From CAWVWD01 sp965662365 (GTDB lineage Bacteria > Bacteroidota > Bacteroidia > Chitinophagales > Saprospiraceae): a DNA stretch of 26,783 nucleotides. The DNA lies in assembly GCA_965662365.1 (NCBI GenBank), contig CBFIHR010000060.1, forward strand, positions 1 to 26,783, written 5' to 3'. A program made the position numbers and the translations under genes. Shown here in pieces: positions 13,945 through 23,300 of the stretch. The notes under the pieces are model-generated. The model was not told where the DNA came from, ran no database searches, and saw nothing but the letters and a program-made list of their open reading frames with translations. The first letter of the stretch is position 1; every line of letters begins with the position of its first letter.

Positions 13945-16900
13945 TTAGAAATCTAAGTTTAAACCAAAAGTAAATGAACGAGTCGTGAAGTACTGGCTAC
14001 GACGATCAATACCCGGTGCTAATGCATCATTTCTGAATGATACATCACCATTTGCAACTGCACCAGTATCATTATAACTTGGTTGAGGATTAGCACCTGT
14101 ATAGTTAGTAATCCAGAATAAGTTACGACCTGTAAAATAAACACGTACACCTGATACACCACTTTCTTCTGATGTCTTGAAACGGTAACCTAAAGTTAAG
14201 TTATCCAACACCATGTAAGATGCATTCTCTACATAGTGAGAAGAGAACTGAGGTGCAGCCGTCAAGTTAGCATCATAGTATTCTGTTTTAACAATGTTTT
14301 CCATTGTTCTTGAGTCTTGATTAGGCTCATAAAATACACGATACATATTTGCTAAATCATGACCGAAATCTCCACGTAAGAAGAAGCTCATATCAAAATC
14401 ACCATAAGTGAATGTATTCATTAAACTCAAAGAGAATGATGGTAAACCATTACCAATAACTGACTTATCCGGAGAGTTACCTGGAGAAGCATCAATTACA
14501 CCGTCGCCATCTAAATCTGTAAAAATGAAATCACCATTATCATCAACACCTTCGTAGTTTAATCCCCAAATTTGACCAATAGGCTCACCTGCAATTACAG
14601 CAATCATAGGATCGTTGTTTAAACCTGGAGCACCTGGAGAAGTTCCGAAATCAAAGAATGGCTGATCAGAAGAGAAGAATACGAATTCAGATCCTTCTGG
14701 AGCAGTTACTTTGTTTAATACTGTATTGTATGTACCGAAAATTAATGTAGGAGAATATGTGAATGAATTATCATCATTAGCCATAGTATATGTTAATGCT
14801 AACTCTACACCAGAGTTCTGTAATTCAACATCATCTAAGTTAGCCCATGTTCTCGGTGCTTGATTTGTAGAAGCATCTACTGCTACATTGTATAATAAGT
14901 CAGAAGTTACACGGTTATAGTAATCAATAGAACCTGTTAATTTGTATCCTAATAATGCAAAGTCTAAACCTGCATTGAATTCACCTTTTGTTTCCCAACG
15001 TAAGTCAGGGTTAGCATTTTGAGTCGGTGCGTAAGCAGGAACATATCCACCATTGTAGAAGAATGACTGGCTTGTACCGAATCTCAATAATGATAAGTAA
15101 GATTCTCCAGGTAATGCACCTGTTACACCATATCCAACACGTAATTTCAAGTTATCAACTGCGGCAACATCGAATAATTCAGATAAAGTAACCCCTGCAC
15201 TAACAGCCGGGAAGCTACCCCACTGATTACCTACACCGAAGCGAGAAGAACCCTCACGACGTAAAGAAGCACTTAAGAAGTAAGTATCATCTAAGCTGTA
15301 GTTCACACGACCGAAGAATCCAATTACTCTGTTTAAGTTTTTACCACCGTAAATGTTTGCTACTCCGTTAGGAATATCTTGTGCATTGCTTAATGCGTTG
15401 TATGTTAAATCATTTGAAATGAAATCACCTGCTTCGATACCGAAGTTTTCGTAAGTATTTTCGTTCCAAGAATAACCTGCTAACAAACCTAAAGTAGAAG
15501 ATCCGAATTCAACACTATAGTTTGCTGTTAACTCGAATAAGTCAGATAAAATCTCTTCTGTGTTTCTGTTTGCTAAACCTCTTCTACCCAATCCTCTGAA
15601 TAATGCATCAGATCTGTAGAAATTACTGAAGATATTGTTTTGCTGTTGTCTTGATACAAAAGCAGAAATATCTAAACCATCCATTAAATTGTAAGTTGCT
15701 TTACTTGCAATCAATACCGTGTTGAAACTTCCTTCATTGATACCTTGCTCAGCAATTGCAACAGGGTTGAAATAGTCAAAGTTAACTGCTTGATAGTAAC
15801 CACCCCAAGTTTCAGCATTAGGATCAGAATCTTCTAATCTAACAGGAGCTGTTGGGTTGTACAACATTGCATAACGTAAAGCCTCTGTAAATCCAAACTG
15901 AGAATTTCTGTCCGTAGCTGAGATGTTTAAGTCGATAGTCAACTTATCATTCAATGCTTTTTGTGATAAGTTCAAACGACCATTCAACTGCTTGAAACCG
16001 TTGTTGACTAAAACACCACCTGCATCACGATAGTTAAATGCTGCACGGTAAGATGTTCTACCAATAGAACCTGATAAAGATACGTTGTGTACATGAGTCA
16101 AACCTGGTCGAGTTACTTCGTCTAACCAATTTGTAGTAGCACCTTTATCATCACCATTGTTGATGTTTGGATTTAAATCACGAAACTCAGTAGCATCTGT
16201 TACTTGAACAGTTCTGTCGATAACTTCGCTTGTAACATAACCATTGTAAGAAACAGTTGCTTTTCCACCACGTCCTTTTTTAGTCGTGATTAAGATAACA
16301 CCTGCAGATGCACGTGAACCGTAAATCGCTGCAGCAGAACCATCTTTTAATACGTCAACTGACTCAATGTCATTAGGGTCAACCGAGTTCAATGTACCAC
16401 CGATTACACCATCAATTACTACTAATGGCTGTGTGTTCGCACCGAAAGATGATAAACCACGTAAACGAATAGTTGAGCTACCGTTCGGGTCGCCACCTGG
16501 CGTTGTGATAGATAAACCAGCAACTTTACCCTGTACTAACTGAACAGGATCTTGTACGTTACCTTGATTGAAATCCTCTGACTTCACAGAAGCAACAGAA
16601 CTTGTTACCTCTTTACGAGTTGAGCTACCATAACCGACAACAACAACCTCGTCTAAGATTTCAGCGTCTTCGCTCATTACTACATCTACTACATTAGACG
16701 CACCTAACTCAATCTCTTGAGTAGCATATCCAATATAGGAGAACATTAAGGTTGTAGAACCCTCTGGTACATTGATCGAGTACTTCCCGTCAAGGTCAGT
16801 AGTCGTACCAACAGTCGTTCCTTTAACCTGTACGGTCGCACTGATTACACCATCGCCACGATCATCTGTGACTGTACCTGTAATCGTACGTTGTGCCATT

Positions 16901-16974
16901 GCATAGCTTGAGATGCCTAACATCATTGCTAACAACAGGCATTTCGACAACAAATTGTTAATCTTGATTCTCAT
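13945..16974 (-). CDS. susC: SusC/RagA-family TonB-linked outer-membrane transporter
   Basis: The start at 16974 is preferred: it gives MRIKINNLLSKCLLLAMML, a normal signal peptide ending at AMAQ (residue 28). An in-frame ATG 33 bases upstream would add 11 unneeded residues. The 1009-residue protein begins with a carboxypeptidase-regulatory-like domain (RTITGTVTDDRGDGV to VVDVVMSED, ~29-112). A plug domain follows, with EVVVVGYGSSTRKEV, DPVQLVQGKVAGLSI and SVDVLKDGSAAAIYGSRASAGVILITTKKG. The rest is a beta-barrel ending in aromatic FTFGLNLDF. It is the outer-membrane channel that works with the SusD lipoprotein and is energised by TonB. It heads the susCD transcript and lies divergent from a LacI regulator. 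Its 5' leader holds a terminator-like hairpin. The cargo is unknown. Confidence 0.95.
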   Translation of the reverse strand: MRIKINNLLSKCLLLAMMLGISSYAMAQRTITGTVTDDRGDGVISATVQVKGTTVGTTTDLDGKYSINVPEGSTTLMFSYIGYATQEIELGASNVVDVVMSEDAEILDEVVVVGYGSSTRKEVTSSVASVKSEDFNQGNVQDPVQLVQGKVAGLSITTPGGDPNGSSTIRLRGLSSFGANTQPLVVIDGVIGGTLNSVDPNDIESVDVLKDGSAAAIYGSRASAGVILITTKKGRGGKATVSYNGYVTSEVIDRTVQVTDATEFRDLNPNINNGDDKGATTNWLDEVTRPGLTHVHNVSLSGSIGRTSYRAAFNYRDAGGVLVNNGFKQLNGRLNLSQKALNDKLTIDLNISATDRNSQFGFTEALRYAMLYNPTAPVRLEDSDPNAETWGGYYQAVNFDYFNPVAIAEQGINEGSFNTVLIASKATYNLMDGLDISAFVSRQQQNNIFSNFYRSDALFRGLGRRGLANRNTEEILSDLFELTANYSVEFGSSTLGLLAGYSWNENTYENFGIEAGDFISNDLTYNALSNAQDIPNGVANIYGGKNLNRVIGFFGRVNYSLDDTYFLSASLRREGSSRFGVGNQWGSFPAVSAGVTLSELFDVAAVDNLKLRVGYGVTGALPGESYLSLLRFGTSQSFFYNGGYVPAYAPTQNANPDLRWETKGEFNAGLDFALLGYKLTGSIDYYNRVTSDLLYNVAVDASTNQAPRTWANLDDVELQNSGVELALTYTMANDDNSFTYSPTLIFGTYNTVLNKVTAPEGSEFVFFSSDQPFFDFGTSPGAPGLNNDPMIAVIAGEPIGQIWGLNYEGVDDNGDFIFTDLDGDGVIDASPGNSPDKSVIGNGLPSFSLSLMNTFTYGDFDMSFFLRGDFGHDLANMYRVFYEPNQDSRTMENIVKTEYYDANLTAAPQFSSHYVENASYMVLDNLTLGYRFKTSEESGVSGVRVYFTGRNLFWITNYTGANPQPSYNDTGAVANGDVSFRNDALAPGIDRRSQYFTTRSFTFGLNLDF

Positions 16975-17107
16975 AAAAATTAATTTGGTCCAGGTAAATA
17001 ATACCATTGAATAATTATTAAATAATTCCTTACCGCCTAACTCCTAATATCAACCTAATTTTTAATCAAAAATTGAATTATTCATTATTTAGTAAAGTAT
17101 ATAATGA

Positions 17108-17122
17108 ATCACTTAAAGTGAT
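17108..17122. promoter_or_regulatory. Dyad ATCACTT-A-AAGTGAT in the susC leader
   Basis: A perfect 7+1+7 dyad, with outer AATGA/TCATT arms nearby, lies 134 bases before the susC start codon. It could be a regulator-binding site or an RNA stem. It does not match the LacI-type operator at 17766. Confidence 0.4.
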
Positions 17123-17151
17123 ACATCATTCAAACTGAGGTTTACTCCTAT

Positions 17152-17174
17152 AAAAAAAACCTTAATAAAAGGTT
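17152..17174 (-). terminator. Terminator-like hairpin (possible attenuator) before susC
   Basis: On the minus strand AACCTT-TTATT-AAGGTT is followed by a run of T residues (plus-strand A's at 17152-17159). It lies about 178 bases upstream of the susC start, and about 25 bases after the predicted start of transcription. It would stop transcripts before susC unless relieved. Confidence 0.55.
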
Positions 17175-17204
17175 ACATAAAAGTAAACTAAAAATCATAT
17201 TAAC

Positions 17205-17237
17205 CAAATATTATTTTAGAGATTATCTTTACTCAAA
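17205..17237 (-). promoter_or_regulatory. Predicted susC promoter
   Basis: Minus strand TTTG (17237-17234), a 21-base spacer and AATATTTG (17212-17205) approximate the Bacteroidota TTTG/TAnnTTTG promoter with one mismatch. The implied leader is about 220 bases. Confidence 0.35.
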
Positions 17238-17765
17238 GGAATTTTAACATTAAAATTATCATCCTCATTTTTATGGAAAAAAAAATGAATTACTTATTAT
17301 GATATTGAAATAATGTTAGTAAAAAGAGTAACAATGATTATTTTTTATTTGGTTTATATTGATTTCTTATAATATCTTTTTGTGTGTTAGAATTACACTA
17401 AGAGCAAATTTAGATAAAAATTATAACTTTTTATGAATATTTTTTTAGAAAATTTTCCTCCTATTATGATATATGTGTCGTGATGAATCATTTTTAATTT
17501 TAACAAAATATTTAGATAGGTTTACAAAGCTTCACATTTTTTTAATAATCGCTTCCCTTTTTCTTATCCCTTTCATAAATTATAGAATAACGATTTTGAC
17601 AATAGGTTCTAAAAAACACGAATTCAATAACCGTAATTACAAAAATTTTCCTGAGGACTCGTACCTATGTCACATCAAAATCCGATCTTTCTAACTATTT
17701 CACGAATACCTAAACACCTTACAATTTTATAATTTTTTAATCACTCGAAAAAATTACAATTTTAT

Positions 17766-17777
17766 GCAAACGTTTGC
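17766..17777. promoter_or_regulatory. LacI-family operator
   Basis: GCAAACGTTTGC is a perfect 12-bp palindrome of the kind bound by LacI-family repressors (central CG). It lies 47 bases upstream of the regulator's start codon and overlaps its -33 box, so autorepression is likely. Confidence 0.75.
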
Positions 17778-17803
17778 GGGATTGATTGTTGTTAGTAACT
17801 TTA
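17773..17803 (+). promoter_or_regulatory. Predicted promoter of the LacI-type regulator
   Basis: TTTG (17773-17776), a 19-base spacer and TAACTTTA (17796-17803) fit the Bacteroidota -33/-7 pattern with one mismatch. Transcription would start near 17810, giving a leader of about 14 bases. The TTTG is part of the operator palindrome. Confidence 0.55.
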
Positions 17804-17823
17804 CTTTTTCCTACATTCGTAAT

Positions 17824-18831
17824 ATGAAAAGAATCACTATAAAGGATTTGGCAAAAATGCTAAACTTGTCCACCTCAACTATTTCAAGAGCTTTGTCAAA
17901 TCACCCTGACATTAGTCAATCTACAAAAAAAAGAGTCAAAAGTGCGGCAAAAGAATTCAATTATATCACGAATCTACACGCTCGTTCTTTCAGAAAACAG
18001 CAATCTCGATTATTAGCTTTAATCTTGCCAGAGATAAATATGTTCTTCACGCCCAACCTTATCAAGGGTATTAATCAAGCGATAAATGCTACAAATTATA
18101 CCTTACTCACTTTTTTGTCAAACGACAGCTACCAACAAGAAAAAGAAATTATTCAACAATGCCTTAGCTGGTCAGTAGAAGGTGTCTTAATTTCGTTATC
18201 AAAAGAAACTACCGATTTACAGCATTTGAAGCCGCTCCGTCAAGCCAAAATTAAATGTGTTTTATTAGATAAAATAATAACATCCGAACACTATCCTTCT
18301 GTCACAATTGATAATGTAGAAGCCTGCGAAAACGCTATTACTTATCTTATCCAAAAAGGACATCAAAATATTTTAGGTATTTTCGGTAATCCAAATTTCA
18401 GTATCTCCAACGAACGAATAGAGGGCTACAAGAAGGCAATCATTAAAAATAATTTACCCCTCTTAGAGGAAAATATTATTACCGTTGAGAAAGCAACTGA
18501 TTTAGATATGATTCTTCCTCCAATATTAAATCATAACAAAAATATCACGGCTATTTTTACAATGTCCGATGAGCTATTAGTCAAAAGTCTATATCAAGTC
18601 AACCGGCTCGGTTTGTCTGTCCCTAAGGATATATCAATTATATCTATTAGTGACGGCGTTTATCCTTATTTGACCCATCCACAAATCACACATATACAGG
18701 ACTCTGGCGACAAAATGGGAAAAAATGCAGCAGCTTTTTTAATTGAATCAATTACTTCAATCAACAGTATTTCTAAAATTCTACTTCCTACAAAAATTAT
18801 TGAATTAAACTCAGTTTCAAATAAACTATAA
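17824..18831 (+). CDS. LacI-family transcriptional regulator
   Basis: The start at 17824 (MKRITIKDLAKMLNLS) is used because the in-frame ATG at 17764 lies inside the operator and adds no family sequence. The 335-residue protein has an N-terminal helix-turn-helix (ITIKDLAKMLNLSTSTISRALS, ~4-25), the hinge region YITNLHARSFRKQQS (47-61) and a periplasmic-binding-protein-like effector domain (62-335). Effector-domain landmarks are EGVLISLSKE, GHQNILGIFGNPNFSISNERIEGYKKAI and AIFTMSDELLVKSLYQ. Such regulators usually sense a sugar and repress transport or catabolic genes. The divergent placement from susC suggests that SusCD is its target, and the operator at 17766 suggests it also controls itself. 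No second copy of the operator is visible next to susC, so control of susC is inference. Confidence 0.93.
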   Translation: MKRITIKDLAKMLNLSTSTISRALSNHPDISQSTKKRVKSAAKEFNYITNLHARSFRKQQSRLLALILPEINMFFTPNLIKGINQAINATNYTLLTFLSNDSYQQEKEIIQQCLSWSVEGVLISLSKETTDLQHLKPLRQAKIKCVLLDKIITSEHYPSVTIDNVEACENAITYLIQKGHQNILGIFGNPNFSISNERIEGYKKAIIKNNLPLLEENIITVEKATDLDMILPPILNHNKNITAIFTMSDELLVKSLYQVNRLGLSVPKDISIISISDGVYPYLTHPQITHIQDSGDKMGKNAAAFLIESITSINSISKILLPTKIIELNSVSNKL

Positions 18832-18892
18832 ATAATCGACCAATAAAATTAAAACCTAATAAATTATCAAATGAGTAAAATATTTTTATATT

Positions 18893-19417
18893 ATGGAAAT
18901 ACCAAACTTTAATACGTTTCCGACACTTCTAAGCGAAAGATTAATTTTTCGTCAATTAAAAACCACGGATTTACCAGCGATTTTTCGTCTTCGTTCTGAT
19001 AAAGTTGTCTTAAAATACTTAGCAATTCCAGCCGCCAAAAACCTCAAAGCGGCTGAAGATTATATGAATATGATTCATCAAGGAATCATTGAGCATAAAT
19101 GGATTTTGTGGGGATTAACGCTAAAAAATAGTGATGATTTAATCGGTACGATCTGTCTTTGGAATTGGGATATCGCCAATGAAAGTGCAGAGCTCGGTTA
19201 TGTCTTATTACCCGAATATCATCGTCAAGGCTTGATGAGCGAAGCGACAAAGGTTATTTTAGATTTTGGTTTTCAATTCTTAGGATTTCAAGAAATAGAT
19301 GGGATTCTATCGCCTGAAAATATTTATTGCATCCGGATTTTGAAAAAGTTTGGGTTTGTGAGAGATGAAGATTTTGAAGCCAACGGTGTCGTTCGCTATT
19401 ATTTGATAAAAAAATAA
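18893..19417 (+). CDS. GNAT acetyltransferase, RimJ/RimL-like
   Basis: The 174-residue protein has the RimJ/RimL-type GNAT layout: the opening strand LLSERLIFRQLKTTD (12-26), GTICLWNWDI (85-94), the acetyl-CoA pyrophosphate-binding region AELGYVLLPEYHRQGLMSEA (99-118) with the HRQGLMSEA loop, and SPENIYCIRILKKFGFV (140-156). It transfers an acetyl group from acetyl-CoA, often to a protein N-terminus or a small amine; the acceptor is unknown. No signal peptide is present. It starts 61 bases after the regulator gene in the same direction, so read-through is possible. It ends in a terminator shared with the convergent crotonase gene. Confidence 0.9.
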   Translation: MEIPNFNTFPTLLSERLIFRQLKTTDLPAIFRLRSDKVVLKYLAIPAAKNLKAAEDYMNMIHQGIIEHKWILWGLTLKNSDDLIGTICLWNWDIANESAELGYVLLPEYHRQGLMSEATKVILDFGFQFLGFQEIDGILSPENIYCIRILKKFGFVRDEDFEANGVVRYYLIKK

Positions 19418-19454
19418 AGTATTTCAGTTCGTTATTTTCTACTGAAATACTTTA
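19415..19454. terminator. Bidirectional terminator between GNAT and crotonase genes
   Basis: TAAAGTATTTCAGT (19415-19428) and ACTGAAATACTTTA (19441-19454) form a perfect 14-bp stem with a 12-base loop. It overlaps the GNAT stop codon and lies 7 bases past the crotonase stop. AAAATAAAG and TTTATTAAT flanks suit termination in both directions. Confidence 0.85.
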
Positions 19455-19461
19455 TTAATAA

Positions 19462-20235
19462 TTATTTACCAGTAAACTTCGCCTTTCGTCTTTCGACAAA
19501 CGACTGTAAACCTTCTTTAGCATCTTCCGTTTGCATCAACCGTCTTGCGGTCGGAATTAAGTCTTCCAAAGCGGCTTCATCACCTTCCAAAAACGCTTTT
19601 CGAGCATTCGCCAAACTCGCCTGCACTGCCAAAGGTGCTTGTTCTGAAATCGTTTTCGCAATCGAAAAAGCGGTTTCATAGGTCGCTTCCGCCGAATCAC
19701 AAACTTGCTGCACTAAGCCAATTCGTAAAGCTTCAGCTGCACCAAATTTATCACCTGTCAGCAAATAACGCATTGCATTGCCCCAACCACAACGTTGAGC
19801 AAAACGAACCGTAGCACCACCAAAAGGCATAATCCCTCGGCCAACTTCCAACTGTGTAAAAATCGTATTTTCAGCAGCAATAATAATATCTGCTGCCAAT
19901 GCCAACTCAATCGATAACGTAAACGCATACCCTTGCATCGCCATCACAACTGGTTTTTGGCGATACTTTCCCTGCGTCTGAAATGGGTCAATCAAACCAG
20001 CCGGTGTCATTGGCTCGCCTCGCAACACATAAGGCGACACATCGGCCAAATCCAAACCTGCCGAAAAGTGTTTGCCATTCGCATACACCAAACCAACCCA
20101 CAAATCTTCGTTCTCTTCCAGTTTTGTGTAGGCTTTCGCCAAATCATCTAACATCTGTTTAGTGAACGCATTGTACTTTTCAGGACGATTAATTTCTATT
20201 AATAAAATAGGTCCTTCTTGTTTTATTTGAATCAT
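19462..20235 (-). CDS. Crotonase / enoyl-CoA hydratase-family enzyme
   Basis: The start at 20235 gives MIQIKQEGPILLIEINRPE, the normal N-terminus; an ATG 48 bases upstream would add residues through a terminator stem. The 257-residue product has NRPEKYNAFT (16-25), the first oxyanion-hole segment HFSAGLDL (56-63), and both glutamates at the hydratase positions: E110 in SIELALAADI and E130 in QLEVGRGIMPFGG. The glycine triplet normally before the first glutamate is replaced by T-L-S. The whole GYAFTLSIELALAADI and RGIMPFGGATVRFAQRCGWGNAM pattern is typical of a distinct, widespread crotonase subfamily of unproven substrate. It may hydrate or isomerise an enoyl-CoA. It is probably transcribed alone. 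Confidence 0.9.
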   Translation of the reverse strand: MIQIKQEGPILLIEINRPEKYNAFTKQMLDDLAKAYTKLEENEDLWVGLVYANGKHFSAGLDLADVSPYVLRGEPMTPAGLIDPFQTQGKYRQKPVVMAMQGYAFTLSIELALAADIIIAAENTIFTQLEVGRGIMPFGGATVRFAQRCGWGNAMRYLLTGDKFGAAEALRIGLVQQVCDSAEATYETAFSIAKTISEQAPLAVQASLANARKAFLEGDEAALEDLIPTARRLMQTEDAKEGLQSFVERRKAKFTGK

Positions 20236-20250
20236 CTGATGTATTTTTTT

Positions 20251-20293
20251 AAAAAAAATGCGTGGTAAAACATGACACATCACGCCTTACCAC
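20251..20293 (-). terminator. Terminator after the PNGase F-like gene
   Basis: On the minus strand GTGGTAA and TTACCAC form a 7-bp stem with an 18-base loop, then GCA and eight T residues. An alternative GCGTG/CACGC pairing overlaps it. It lies 14 bases past the stop at 20307 and 16 bases before the crotonase start, so the crotonase promoter must sit within or upstream of it. Confidence 0.7.
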
Positions 20294-20306
20294 ACACACT
20301 TCCCAC

Positions 20307-23300
20307 CTACTCAACAATCACTTTTTTCGTAATCAACGCCTCTCCTACTCTAATATTTACAAAATAAATACCTTTAGAAAGATTCGTTGTTCGGAATAAA
20401 ACTTCATCATTTGAAATAAAATGTTGTGGTTGAACGACTTGCCCCATAGCATTAAAAACCTGAATAGTTGCCGCTTTCATTTGCCTTCCTTTTACCACAA
20501 AGTAATCATTTGCAGGATTTGGAAAAACCTCAAATTCTAATGCGTTTTCAACTGATTCTGTTGATAATGGATATTCTACCGTAAAATTATAGGTAATCGA
20601 CCCACCAAAATCTGGTTCTAAGGTTTGTAAAATAATCGGAATATTGGTCTGATAAAGGCGACAATATCCTGAACCATCATTATTTGCCCAAAAATCTATT
20701 CCGTCATCGTCTGTATCTTCAACCACTAAGGAGTAACAACCCGGCGATAAATTGAAAGTATCTATATATAAGGTGTTGCTAAACATTCCTTGTCTAAAAA
20801 ATAACTGCGTTCCAATATCGTCATACAAACGAATACGACTTTCACCGCCTTGCAGGTTCGTTTTAAATCGTAAAATAAACGATGATGGTAAAATGTCTGG
20901 AATACTGAAATTAGAACGAGCCATATTATTAAAACTATATTCGTCTGTACTACCGTTCGGACTTAATACCTCTACATAAAATGTATTATCACTACCCGAA
21001 ATGTCCGACCATAAAGCTGCCGAAACTGGTAAAACAACTTCTTCACTTTCCATAAACGCCAAACTTCCTGTCCAGTTGTACGTCCGTTTTGTTGCTGCGG
21101 AATTGACCCAATATTGAATCGTTAAACTGGTCAGTGTTGTCGCTCCAGTATTTTGTATTACAATCGTTGGCTCACCACACAAAATACCTTCTTTAGAATA
21201 TTCCACTTTATTAGTTGGTTGAATAATTTCAATCACGCTTGCATCTACATTGAAATTCGCACTACCATAAGTCACTAACTGATGACTGGCAATATATCGA
21301 GAATCGCCCGAGCCGCCGTACACACCATAATCAATCATAGCCGATGTTTGTCCTGCTGTTATATAAGGTGTCAAGTCGCTTTCCTCTACATCGGTCGCCA
21401 TACCCGGACACCAGCCTGCTCGGTCATAAATCCAAGTTCCACCTTGCGGGAAAATCGGATTATCAGCACATTCTTTCCATACTTGCCAGCCAAACTCTTC
21501 GATTCCACCATTGACATTCAAATAATGTGCTTGTGGGATAAATTCTCCTTGTTGCCCATGACCAGAAATCGCTGAACGGACTTTGAAATATTGTCCGTTC
21601 GGATGCAAGGGCATATCTTTCGGTGCATAACTATTATCTGCCATAATTGAAGTGTACGTTTTGCTTTCCACTCGCCAAATTTGTTGAATATCTAAAACTT
21701 CCCTCGGTGGCGTACCAACAATATACAAAAACTGAATGTCCATGTCTTCCATCCACTGACCACCTCTTTCAATTGTCATTCGTTTTGTTCCTTGCAAAAC
21801 CGGGGCAAAATCCGTCACATCAAAAGTCCATGTTTTACCATTCGGCCCTAAATCTAAGTTAATACCATAAGGGGTAACAAAAGACATAATTTCATATTTC
21901 ATCGGAAAACGACGCTGATAGGTCAAGGTCGTTGGCGTAATCGTTCCGTCTATCGTTATCAATACAGAATCATATAGCTGACCATTTTCATCATAGTAAT
22001 ATTCATAACCACCAGCTTCCCAGTAATTCGTCGAACTAATCACTCCAATACTATCGTGTTTTACTTGACCATAATTCGGAAAAACTTGATTTTGAATAAC
22101 GATATTCGGAGTATTTTCTATCGCCTCATAAACCGTATCCGTCACGATATTTAAGTTATACGTCCCTTGTAAAAAGATAACATTTGGTCGCTCTTGCGTT
22201 ACGTCAAAGCCTTTGAATAAATCCACACCTCGCACTGTTTGCCAAACTGCTCCATTTTGAATCATTCCATCGTGACCATTCGGACTATAATCCGTAATCG
22301 CATCGCCGCTCCCTTCATTTAATGGATAGTACAATTCTAAATCAGAATAATTTGGATGTGCTGCATCAACTTTTTGGTATATCCAATCTTGTAACGTCGC
22401 TCCCGATAAAGCCGCATTCCATATACGAACTTCATCAATATTCCCATCAAAATAAGTATTATTTCTACCGTAGCCAATATTCAAATTTGTTGAGGTACTG
22501 GTATTCACCGTTTGTCCCTGACTTGCCCCTACCGTTTCCAATACACCATCAACATATAATTGAGCATTCGCAATATTATTACCAGTTAGTACACACGCAA
22601 CATGATGCCACTGTCCATCATCGACTAAGGTTGTTCCATAAATAAAACCACCATTCACTTCTGCCCGAATTGTCCCGTTTCCATTAATTCTAAAACTCCA
22701 CTTTTCGGTAGAGCTATTCACTCCCCAACTAATGATTTCCTTATTAGCAACTGTTGAATTAATCCATGCTTCCATTGTTCTATCACCGCTTCCGCCAATA
22801 CCAGCATAATTGTTTGCCTGAATCTGGTTCGTACCATTAAAATAGTGAACACGATCACCGTTAGTATATAGTCCATAATCCATTCCTGTATCTGTCCCCT
22901 CAAAATCAATAGCATTTCCGCTATTTTGATTCGTGAACGAAAACTCAATAATTAAATTCGATGTTCCGTCCCAATTAAAAGGAGTCGAAAACTGTAAGCG
23001 ATTTGAACCGGTTACAAAATTCGTATTATGAAAAAAGACTTCTGTAAAACCGATCATATCAGGATTCGCCGCAGATAAGGTTGTTTGAGAGGTTGACTTG
23101 ATACGTACTCTCAAAAAATCAGCCTCCTCACTTCCAGAAAGTACTTGCAACATTAATCCATCAATATCACCTGCACTCATACCGGCAGCTAATAGCTCTG
23201 ATGCTGTGAATAAATATTGTGCCTTTCCATTATAATTTGTCGTCGGAATTGTATGATTAAGTGCTGTCGTTCCAGTACCGACAGCTGCCTGATTTTCATT

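Larger units (their letters stand above)
16975..17823. other. Non-coding divergent regulatory region between susC and lacI-type gene
   Basis: This 849-base AT-rich stretch holds a predicted susC promoter (17205-17237), a terminator-like hairpin (17152-17174) and a dyad (17108-17122) on the susC side. On the regulator side it holds an operator and promoter (17766-17803). A second TAAATTTG -7-like box on the minus strand is at 17405-17412. Between about 17240 and 17760 I see no convincing gene; the short open frames there have no recognisable protein character. Confidence 0.7.

Noticed and set aside
17473..17694. A 73-codon plus-strand frame in the susC-regulator gap
   Set aside because: The sequence has no recognisable domain, start context or composition distinct from the surrounding AT-rich DNA, and ends with unstructured residues; it looks like a chance frame.
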